DNA of 40,893 bases from assembly GCA_002716585.1 (NCBI GenBank), contig PBBL01000038.1, forward strand, positions 1 through 40,893, in the 5' to 3' direction. A program made the translations under genes and the position numbers. Below the pieces are notes generated by a model that was not told the DNA's origin, did no database searches, and saw only the letters and a program-made list of their open reading frames with translations. The DNA is from Myxococcales bacterium. Its GTDB lineage: Bacteria; Myxococcota_A; Bradymonadia; Bradymonadales; GCA-2716585. This document shows positions 34,431 to 40,893 of this stretch, piece by piece; positions within the stretch are counted from its first letter, which is position 1; the number at the start of each line of letters is the position of its first letter.

Positions 34431-36131
34431 GCCCAGCGAGCGCAGATCTTCGAGCATCTCCGGGTCCATCTTGTCCTGGTCGAACTTTGGCTCGATCTTC
34501 GGGCCGATCGGCCGCTTTCCGTTGCGGAGCGCGCGCCGGAACGTCTTGAGATCCTTGGCCATCGCCCGGTAGATGGTCCGCTCCCGGCGCGCGACGTTGC
34601 GCGTCTCCCAGGGGTCCTTGGCGACGTTGAAGAGGTAGTGCCGGGTCGTCTCGTGGTTGGCGCTCGTCAGATCCTCCCAGGTCTTCTCCCACACCCCCTT
34701 GAGGGCGTCGAGGTCGCTCGGGTTGAAGCGCAGGTACTTGTAATCGCCCCGCCGCACCATCCACCGCACCAGGCCGTAGCCGCGCAGCTCCGTGTACACC
34801 GACCGATCCCACCCGACCGTGATCGGGCCGGTCACCATCGCCGCGGCGCTGATCCCCGACGGCGTCCACCCCTCCGGGTAGCTGAGCCCGGCCAGATCGA
34901 GCAGCGTCGGCGCCACGTCGACGCTCTGCGTCAGCCGATCCTCCACCGCGCCGAGGTGTGACTTGAACTCCGGCGAGCGCATCATGAAGCCCACGTGGAT
35001 GTTCGGCTCCCAGAAGTGGTAGGGGTGGCGGAAGCTGTTGTTCTCCCCAAACGCCTCGCCGTGGTCGGTCACCACGACCACCGACAGGTCGTCCCAGATG
35101 CCCCGCTCGCGGAAGTAGTCGAACAGGGTGCCCATGGCGTGATCCATCTGGAGGATCTCGGCGTCGTAGAGCGCGACCATGCGCTTGACGAGGTTGCGCG
35201 GCGGCATCGACCGGTACTCGGGGCTCGGGATCCCGACGCGCTTGTAGCGCGACTTCGTGTCCCAGCGGTCGAACTCCTTGACCGGGGTGTAGGGGTCGTG
35301 GGGATCGACCAGGAACAGCCAGATGAACCAGTTGTCGTTGTCGTTGTGATCGAGCCAGCGGATGGTCCGGGCGACCATCTCGTCGGCCTTGGGGTTGTGC
35401 TCGATCTCGTCGTGGATGTCCTCGTAGTGGTCGAAGCCCTGATCGAAGTTGTAGGCGCCGCGCACGGTCTGGTTGCCGACGAAGGCGGCGGTCGCGTACC
35501 CGTTCGCCTTGAACACCTCCGCGACGGTGGTCATGCGGTCGGGCAGCTTCGCCCCAGCCAGCTCACAGTGGTGCTCGCCACGGTAACGCGAGGTCATGAT
35601 CGAGGCGATCGACGGGCGAGTCCAGGCGCCGTTGGAGTAGAAGCGCGAGAAGCGGATGCTCTCCTGGGCCACCTTGTCGAGGTTGGGCGTGGTCTCGCGC
35701 GAGTAGCCCCAGGCGCTGAGGTGATCGACCCGGGTCGTGTCCATGACCAGGAGCAGGACCGGCTTGGGGCCGTCCTCGCGGCGCTCGCGCCGGACCGACT
35801 CGCGCAGCCGCTGCGCCTTGCCCTCCAACCCCGGGAACATCGACCAGGGCGGCTTGGGGACGGTGCGCTCGATGACGCCGCGCGCCTGCGCCACGCTCCG
35901 ATCGGAGAGGTGCCCGGCGCGATCGGCGGCGAGCGCCGTGATCCGGGCCATCGCCTCGCGCTGCGCCTCCTGCGCGGCGACGCGCTGGGCCTCGTGGAGG
36001 CTGGGGCGGAGCATCGCGGGGTCGGGGCCAGGCTGGCAGGAGGCCAGCAGAGCGCCGACCACGAGCAGCGTCGCCGCGCGGACGCCGCGCCGAAGTCGCG
36101 GCGTCGTCTTGTGGGGGGTTGGGGTGACCAT
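34419..36131 (-). CDS. Sulfatase/alkaline-phosphatase superfamily lipoprotein
   Basis: The protein has 570 residues from the ATG at 36131, chosen because it places a lipoprotein signal (ATLLVVGALLASC, Gln at +2) at the N-terminus. A helical, Ala/Arg-rich stretch precedes the catalytic domain. That domain has VMDTTRVDHLSAWGY (metal Asp131), WTRPSIASIMTS, LVDPHDPYTP, VVTDHGEAFGE, and a typical end (LRSLGYIE). The residue that is Cys or Ser in true sulfatases, and is changed to formylglycine, is Thr171 here. The enzyme is therefore more likely a phosphoesterase or phospho-group transferase acting at the outer membrane, or has lost activity. A promoter of its own lies at 36191-36218. Confidence 0.88.
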   Translation of the reverse strand: MVTPTPHKTTPRLRRGVRAATLLVVGALLASCQPGPDPAMLRPSLHEAQRVAAQEAQREAMARITALAADRAGHLSDRSVAQARGVIERTVPKPPWSMFPGLEGKAQRLRESVRRERREDGPKPVLLLVMDTTRVDHLSAWGYSRETTPNLDKVAQESIRFSRFYSNGAWTRPSIASIMTSRYRGEHHCELAGAKLPDRMTTVAEVFKANGYATAAFVGNQTVRGAYNFDQGFDHYEDIHDEIEHNPKADEMVARTIRWLDHNDNDNWFIWLFLVDPHDPYTPVKEFDRWDTKSRYKRVGIPSPEYRSMPPRNLVKRMVALYDAEILQMDHAMGTLFDYFRERGIWDDLSVVVVTDHGEAFGENNSFRHPYHFWEPNIHVGFMMRSPEFKSHLGAVEDRLTQSVDVAPTLLDLAGLSYPEGWTPSGISAAAMVTGPITVGWDRSVYTELRGYGLVRWMVRRGDYKYLRFNPSDLDALKGVWEKTWEDLTSANHETTRHYLFNVAKDPWETRNVARRERTIYRAMAKDLKTFRRALRNGKRPIGPKIEPKFDQDKMDPEMLEDLRSLGYIE

Positions 36132-36190
36132 GGTGCTGTGGTGGGTTCGGGTCGTGAGCGCCCCGACCGGTGGGGCGAGTTTCAGGTCAC

Positions 36191-36218
36191 AACCTAACAT
36201 CGGTTTCAGAGGTGTCGA
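36191..36218 (-). promoter_or_regulatory. Sigma-70 promoter for the sulfatase-family gene
   Basis: On the minus strand TCGACA (36218-36213), a 16-nt spacer and an extended -10, TG-T-TAGGTT (hexamer 36196-36191), about 60 nt before the ATG. Part of the 318-bp divergent region 36132-36449, which has no gene. Confidence 0.5.
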
Positions 36219-36277
36219 ACTCATGGGTGGAAACAACCCCCTTGAGCGCGGCCGAGACCCCAACCGCCACCGCAAAC

Positions 36278-36305
36278 TTGCGCGACGGCGCCCCGACTCG
36301 ATACT
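36278..36305 (+). promoter_or_regulatory. Possible promoter for the LeuA-domain gene
   Basis: TTGCGC (36278-36283), a 16-nt spacer and GATACT (36300-36305), leaving about 145 nt of leader. It is weaker than the promoter facing the other way in the same region. Confidence 0.3.
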
Positions 36306-36449
36306 CTGGGGTCAGGCGTCGGCTCACAGAGAGATCGGTCGGCCAACGCCTCGTGCGACGCCATCCACGCATACAAACCGACAGAAGGGCCACGTCGTTC
36401 CCGCCCATCCACGGCGTGATGGCCTACCCCCACGTGCTTCAGGAGAGAC

Positions 36450-37064
36450 ATGTACCACAAGCAAGGTGAAATGCTGGCCAAGGTCCAGGACATCCTCGGC
36501 GATGACTTCTTGAGCCTGTCCATTTCGTCGTATCAGCTGTCCGAGGACTTCGACTCGGGCATCGCGCGCCTGACCTGCAAGGTCTCCAACGCCGTCACGG
36601 GCCAGCCGCTGTTCACGGTCGAGTCCGAGGGGACAGGCATCATCGACGCGTTGTTCAACGGGCTCAAGGCGCAGCTCGCCCCGGAGTATTCGTCGCTCAA
36701 CTCGATCAGCTTCAACGACTTCTCGGTCAAGGGGATCATGTCCACGCGCAACGCCGCGTCGGGCTCGGACGCCGAGGGCCAGGTGGAGCTGTCGGTGCTC
36801 TCCAGCGAGGAGCACACGTTTGGCTTCACGGCGACCTCCCGCTCCATCAGCCGCGCCTCGGTCGAGGCGACGCTCAAGGCGGTCGGCTACTTCGTCAACA
36901 GCGAGCGGGCCTTCATCCAGGTCTACAACATCCTCCAGCACTACCGCACGGAGGGGCGCACCGACCTCGTCACGAAGTACCAGCTGCTCCTCAGTCAGAT
37001 GGTCGAGGTCACCTCGTACACCGAGGTGATCCAGCAGATCAAGCAGAAGGAGCTGACCTCCTGA
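36450..37064 (+). CDS. Stand-alone LeuA-type regulatory (allosteric) domain protein
   Basis: The protein has 204 residues. AGGAGAGAC precedes the ATG. Residues about 20-150 match the C-terminal regulatory domain of alpha-isopropylmalate synthase: a strand repeat, then ESEGTGIIDALFNGLK (compare GNGPVDA in LeuA), LNSISFNDFSVKGI, GSDAEGQVELSVL and ASVEATLKAVGY. In LeuA this domain binds leucine and shuts the enzyme down. The catalytic barrel is absent here and no leu gene is nearby. A helical C-terminal extension of ~50 residues follows. It may sense a branched-chain amino acid or act as a separate subunit; this is inference. Confidence 0.8.
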   Translation: MYHKQGEMLAKVQDILGDDFLSLSISSYQLSEDFDSGIARLTCKVSNAVTGQPLFTVESEGTGIIDALFNGLKAQLAPEYSSLNSISFNDFSVKGIMSTRNAASGSDAEGQVELSVLSSEEHTFGFTATSRSISRASVEATLKAVGYFVNSERAFIQVYNILQHYRTEGRTDLVTKYQLLLSQMVEVTSYTEVIQQIKQKELTS

Positions 37065-37117
37065 GCGCCCTCCAGGCTCAATCCTGAGACCGCGCGTAGC
37101 GACCACCGGGGCAGGTG

Positions 37118-37126
37118 TGCTATCCT
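37118..37126 (+). promoter_or_regulatory. Extended -10 element (TGCTATCCT) for the TPR gene
   Basis: TG-C-TATCCT, 42 nt before the ATG at 37169, in a 104-bp spacer with no other feature. There is no clear -35, as with the other extended -10 sites here. Confidence 0.4.
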
Positions 37127-37168
37127 TGAGGGAGGCGCCGGCAAGACAACCCAGGTGGACGCCACGCC

Positions 37169-40100
37169 ATGAGCAGCGACCCGAGAGAACAGCCCCGTCG
37201 CGTCGCTCCTGTCGCCGAGGTGACATCGCGCGCGTTGAAGATGTCCCGGTCTGACCGCCCCGGTCAGGCCATCGCCCTCCTGCGCAAGCAGCTGGAGCGC
37301 CCTCGCCTGCCCGCGGGGCCCGCCGCCGACCTCCGCCTGACGCTCGCGCGTGTCCTCATCGACTCCGAGCGCCCCAAGGCCGCCGTCGCCGAGATGGTCG
37401 AGGTGCTCCGCGTCGACGCGCACCGCCCCGAGGCGCTCCTCCTGCTGGCGGAGGCGCTCATCGCCTGCGACGAGCTGGACCGCGCCCGCGACATCCTCGA
37501 CCGCGCTCGCCGCTCCGGGGCCGACCCGACTCGCCTCGACGCCATCTGCGAGCTGCTCGGCGAGCCGCCGATCACCCACATGACCGCGCCCAAGCCCCCA
37601 CCGGTCCCCGGGCGCCCCCTCGCCTTCGAGTCCCGCGAGGACACGATCATCGTCGCCGCCGACGACGAGCTGATCTTCATGGACGAGGAGGACCAGACCT
37701 CCCCCCTGCTCTACTTCGGCGAGGACGAGGAGACGCTCCCCTGGGCGGGCGACCCCCGCGATCAGCCGCGCATCGTCCGCCCCGAGCCGCCCAGCTGGTC
37801 GGTCGGCGACCCGGGGCGAGGCGCCAACATGCGCGGCCCGGCCAGCGGCGCCCTGTTTGACGACGACGAGGACACCGTCACCGGCTCCTTCAACGGCATC
37901 TCCAGCCACGTCCTCGATCAGGTCGATCAGCAGCTCGCCCACCACCCCCAGGTCGCGCTCGGGACGCGCTCCTACGGCCTGCTCAACGCGCTCCCCGATC
38001 AGGACCACGTCGCGACGAACCCAGGCGCCCCACCCCCCCGGTCCACCCCGCCGACGCAGCCTCGCCACAGCGACCTCACCAACCTCCCCACCGCGCCGAT
38101 CCCGGTGTCTCGCCACAGCCACATGGACCTCGCGGCCCGCTCCACCGCGACCCACACCGACGGCTTCAAGCCGGGGCAGCGCCTCCATTACGCGGCTCGC
38201 CCGTCGCCCGACGCCCCGCCTCAGATCCCGGCGCCCCGCGCTCGCACCGCGCTCGCACCGCCCCGGCACGACGCGGTCCCGGAGCTGGAGCCCCCCTCAG
38301 CGACCGACGTCTCCAAACCAGCCACGCCGCCGAGCCCCGCGGTGTCCGAGGCGCGCGAGGCGGCTCCCCCCTCCCGGGTTCGCCACACCGACCTCCCGGC
38401 GCTCGACACCTCCCACGGGCGGCAGGCGCCCGCGCAGCGCAGCCACGCCGCGCTCGACGCGCCGCCGCCCGGGCGTCGCCACCACGAGGTGCTCCAGCAC
38501 GCCCCGCAGACCGAGCAGCTCGCGCTGCCCTCCGAGCACACCGCGGTGAGCCTCCTCAGGAGCAGCTCGATCCAGCTCCAGCTGGACGAGGGCGACGTGG
38601 AGCAGAGCCGCCTGGCCTGGATGATCGGGACGACGCTGGGGGCCGTCGCGCTGCTGACGATCGCCCTCTTCTTCGCGCCGCTGGCGCACTACCAGCGGGT
38701 CACGCAGGAGCTGGAGCACCACACCCCGATCGCCGAGCAGAAGCTGCGCTTGGACACCTGGGTCAGCACCACCACCGCGGCGAAGCACCTGGAGCAGGCG
38801 GTGGAGACCACCGGGCCGCTCGGCGCGCAGCTCGGCGGGGTCCTCGACCAGTACCTGACCCTCATCGGGGTGTCCGACCACCGCGCCCAGCGCGCGGAGG
38901 CGCGCGCGGCGCTCGCCGAGGTCGAGGCGACGCTCGCGACCCGCTACGGGGAGCGACAGCGCCTGGAGCGGGCGCGCGCGCTCGTCGAGGCGCTTCAAGC
39001 GGAGCGCTACCACGGCCCCCACCTGGCGGCGGCGATGGCGCTCCTGCACATCGAGGCGAAGGAGTACGACGCGGCGCTCGTGGAGCTGGAGCAGGCGACC
39101 TCGACCTGGCCCTTCGACCCCAACCTGCGCTACCTGACCGGCCTGGCGCTCCTGCGCCAGGGCAACCGCACGGGCGCCTTCGCCCAGTTCGACCGCGCCC
39201 ACCAGCTCGACTCGCGGTTCATCCCCGCGCAGCTTGAACTCGGCGCGTGGTTCGCCCGGTCGGGCAACGAGCGGGCGCTGGCGATCTGGGATCGCGTCCT
39301 GGAGCAGATGTCGCCCGACCACGTCGGGGCGATGATCGCCCGGGCCAGCTTTCGCGTGCAGGAGGGGCGCGAGCTGAACAAGGCGCGGGTTCGCCTGCAA
39401 CGGATCATCACCCACATGGCGCAGCAGGCGAGCCCGGTCGAGCTGTCGCAGGCTCACCTCGTGCTGGGCCGCTACCACCTGCACTACGAGAAGACCGACG
39501 ACGCGGCCTCCGAGATGCGCGAAGCGCTCCAGATCGACCCGACCAACCACGACGCGCGCCTTGAGCTGCTCAACCTGCTGCTCACGCAGGATCGCCTCGA
39601 TGAGGCTCGCCTGCTGATCGAGCGCTCCGAGGAGCGGTCGGGCGAGGATCTGACCCGACAGCGCGCCGAGCTGCTCATGCGGCAGAGCATGCCCCGGATG
39701 GCCGCCGAGATGCTCTCCAAGCGCTCGGACGACGAAGATCCCCTGTTGCAGGTGCTGCTCGGTCAGGCGCTGGTGGAGGAGCGCAGCTTCCAGGCGGCGC
39801 GCGGGGCCTTCGAGCGGGCGCTGAAGGAGGCGCCGCGGCTGGCGCGGGAGGGGCTGAGCGCCGACCTCGACATGATCCGCGCCATCGAGGGCCGCGACGA
39901 CGCGCTCCGTCGCCTGGAGGACCGCCTCCGCCGCAGCGAGAGCGCCGCCCACCACTGGCGCCTGGGTCAGGTGCTGGAGGCGCGCGGGCAGCTCGCCTCG
40001 GCGACCCACCACTTCAAGCAAGCGGCGCGCCTCGACACGCCTGGGCGCTTCCGGTTCAACTTCCCGCCCAGCGCCGACCTGTGCCGCGTGGAGACCAAGC

Positions 40101-40893
40101 AGCTCGCGCTGTCGCGAGCCCACGAGTACTGCCTGTTCGCGCTCCGCCAACGCCCGAGCTACACGACCGCCCGGCTGCTCCTGGCGCGCATCGACCTGCA
40201 ACGGGGGGACCACCACGAGGCCCGCGGCCGCCTGGAGTCGATCCTCAAGCAGGACCCCAGGCACCCCCAGGCGCGCCTCCTGCACGCCCGGGCGCTGGTC
40301 ATGCTCCGCGACTTCCAGGCGGCGCGGGGGGAGATCGAGGCGATGCTCGCCGATCACCCGGAGGACGGCGACCTGCTCGCGCTGCAGGGGTTGATGGAGC
40401 TGCACATGCACTACCCGAGCCGCGCCCTGGGCTACCTGGAGCGGGCGCTCAAGGCCAACCCGACCGACCGCAGCCTCCGCCTCGATCTGGCCTGGACGCT
40501 GTTGCTGCTCGGCAAGACGCGGGACGCGCGCAAGCACCTCAAGAAGCTCGTCCGCGAGAGCGCCTGGGAGGGGCTCGCGCTGGTCGCGCTCGCCGAGGCC
40601 GACCGCCAGCAGGGGGACACCCGCGTGGGGCTCTCGCGGGCACGGGACGGCCTCCGCTTGATGGAGCGCCACCACGCCTCACCGTGGCGCCTGAGCCAGG
40701 GCTACACCACGCTGGCGAGGCTTGAGGAGGTGCGCAACGACCTGGAGCACCGCAGCGTCGGGGAGGCGCTGGAGAAGGCGACGCGCCAGAACGCGCTCTA
40801 CGCCCCGGCCTACTACCACAAGTCGCGCCACCACGGCGCGCGGCGCGAGCTGGACGCCGAGATCGCCGCCCTCAAGGAGGCGGTGGAGCGCAA
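37169..40893 (+). CDS. Large membrane-anchored TPR protein (3' end outside the window)
   Basis: At least 1241 residues are open from the ATG at 37169 to the end of the window. AGGTGG lies about 12 nt before the ATG. Residues about 20-120 form two or three TPR-like helix pairs (PEALLLLAEALIACDELDRARDIL without its flanks). Residues 130-470 are low-complexity, rich in Pro, His, Arg and Asp, with recurring RHxDL-type patches. One membrane segment follows at about 482-504 (IGTTLGAVALLTIALFF), then a helical stretch and a long TPR array (for example LTGLALLRQGNRTGAFAQF, GRYHLHYEKTDDAASEM, LDLAWTLLLLGKTRDARKHL). The N-terminus should be cytoplasmic and the TPR array periplasmic. It is probably a scaffold for a protein complex; the partners are unknown. 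Confidence 0.85.
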   Translation, partial: MSSDPREQPRRVAPVAEVTSRALKMSRSDRPGQAIALLRKQLERPRLPAGPAADLRLTLARVLIDSERPKAAVAEMVEVLRVDAHRPEALLLLAEALIACDELDRARDILDRARRSGADPTRLDAICELLGEPPITHMTAPKPPPVPGRPLAFESREDTIIVAADDELIFMDEEDQTSPLLYFGEDEETLPWAGDPRDQPRIVRPEPPSWSVGDPGRGANMRGPASGALFDDDEDTVTGSFNGISSHVLDQVDQQLAHHPQVALGTRSYGLLNALPDQDHVATNPGAPPPRSTPPTQPRHSDLTNLPTAPIPVSRHSHMDLAARSTATHTDGFKPGQRLHYAARPSPDAPPQIPAPRARTALAPPRHDAVPELEPPSATDVSKPATPPSPAVSEAREAAPPSRVRHTDLPALDTSHGRQAPAQRSHAALDAPPPGRRHHEVLQHAPQTEQLALPSEHTAVSLLRSSSIQLQLDEGDVEQSRLAWMIGTTLGAVALLTIALFFAPLAHYQRVTQELEHHTPIAEQKLRLDTWVSTTTAAKHLEQAVETTGPLGAQLGGVLDQYLTLIGVSDHRAQRAEARAALAEVEATLATRYGERQRLERARALVEALQAERYHGPHLAAAMALLHIEAKEYDAALVELEQATSTWPFDPNLRYLTGLALLRQGNRTGAFAQFDRAHQLDSRFIPAQLELGAWFARSGNERALAIWDRVLEQMSPDHVGAMIARASFRVQEGRELNKARVRLQRIITHMAQQASPVELSQAHLVLGRYHLHYEKTDDAASEMREALQIDPTNHDARLELLNLLLTQDRLDEARLLIERSEERSGEDLTRQRAELLMRQSMPRMAAEMLSKRSDDEDPLLQVLLGQALVEERSFQAARGAFERALKEAPRLAREGLSADLDMIRAIEGRDDALRRLEDRLRRSESAAHHWRLGQVLEARGQLASATHHFKQAARLDTPGRFRFNFPPSADLCRVETKQLALSRAHEYCLFALRQRPSYTTARLLLARIDLQRGDHHEARGRLESILKQDPRHPQARLLHARALVMLRDFQAARGEIEAMLADHPEDGDLLALQGLMELHMHYPSRALGYLERALKANPTDRSLRLDLAWTLLLLGKTRDARKHLKKLVRESAWEGLALVALAEADRQQGDTRVGLSRARDGLRLMERHHASPWRLSQGYTTLARLEEVRNDLEHRSVGEALEKATRQNALYAPAYYHKSRHHGARRELDAEIAALKEAVER

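Overview
The window is 40.9 kb of GC-rich bacterial chromosome with codon third positions almost always G or C. It carries no rRNA, tRNA, CRISPR array, transposase or phage gene that I can see. Several traits point to Myxococcota, possibly the Bradymonadales: a MYXO-CTERM-like sorting tail on the first gene, a long Ser/Thr kinase with an extracytoplasmic PEGA region, low-complexity Gly-Thr-Ser-Asn linkers, many outer-membrane lipoproteins, and large TPR proteins. The taxonomic placement is inference.

Layout. 1-11.7 kb is an accessory, envelope-rich region: the tail of a DUF2330-type surface protein, an SH3-like lipoprotein, an unknown protein, a two-domain Ada methyltransferase, an alpha/beta-hydrolase lipoprotein, a small DNA-binding-like protein, a Cys-rich lipoprotein with a duplicated module, two unknown proteins, an Asp-rich repeat lipoprotein and an M61-like metalloprotease lipoprotein. 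11.8-18.7 kb holds a PEGA Ser/Thr kinase and a tightly overlapping three-gene unit (lipoprotein, LolD/MacB-type ATPase, FtsX/MacB-type permease with a Cys-rich insertion). 18.8-21.3 kb holds an Hsp70 that stops where the helical lid should begin, followed by a frameshifted metallo-beta-lactamase-fold gene. 21.5-31.8 kb is a housekeeping block, queA-tgt ... yajC-secD-secF-recJ, in which a Uma2-family nuclease gene and a quinone-oxidoreductase-like gene lie between tgt and yajC. 32-34.4 kb carries a small membrane/coiled-coil gene pair, an MBL hydrolase and trmB. 34.4-40.9 kb carries a sulfatase-superfamily lipoprotein, a free-standing LeuA-type regulatory domain, and the first 1241 codons of a membrane-anchored TPR protein that leaves the window.

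How the genes fit together. QueA and Tgt act in queuosine tRNA modification, YajC/SecD/SecF in Sec-dependent export, and RecJ in DNA repair. Seven predicted lipoproteins all lack Asp at position +2 after the lipobox Cys, so they should go to the outer membrane. That is consistent with a local ABC unit of the lipoprotein-release or tripartite class.

The best candidates for something not yet described are the lipoprotein/ATPase/Cys-rich-permease unit, the lidless Hsp70 paired with an MBL hydrolase, the stand-alone LeuA allosteric domain, a 30-bp perfect palindrome inside queA, and a branched inverted-repeat element between tgt and the Uma2 gene. Gene order is also notable for convergent pairs with almost no spacer and for repeated extended -10 promoter motifs. 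All functional statements come from reading motifs; no database search was run.
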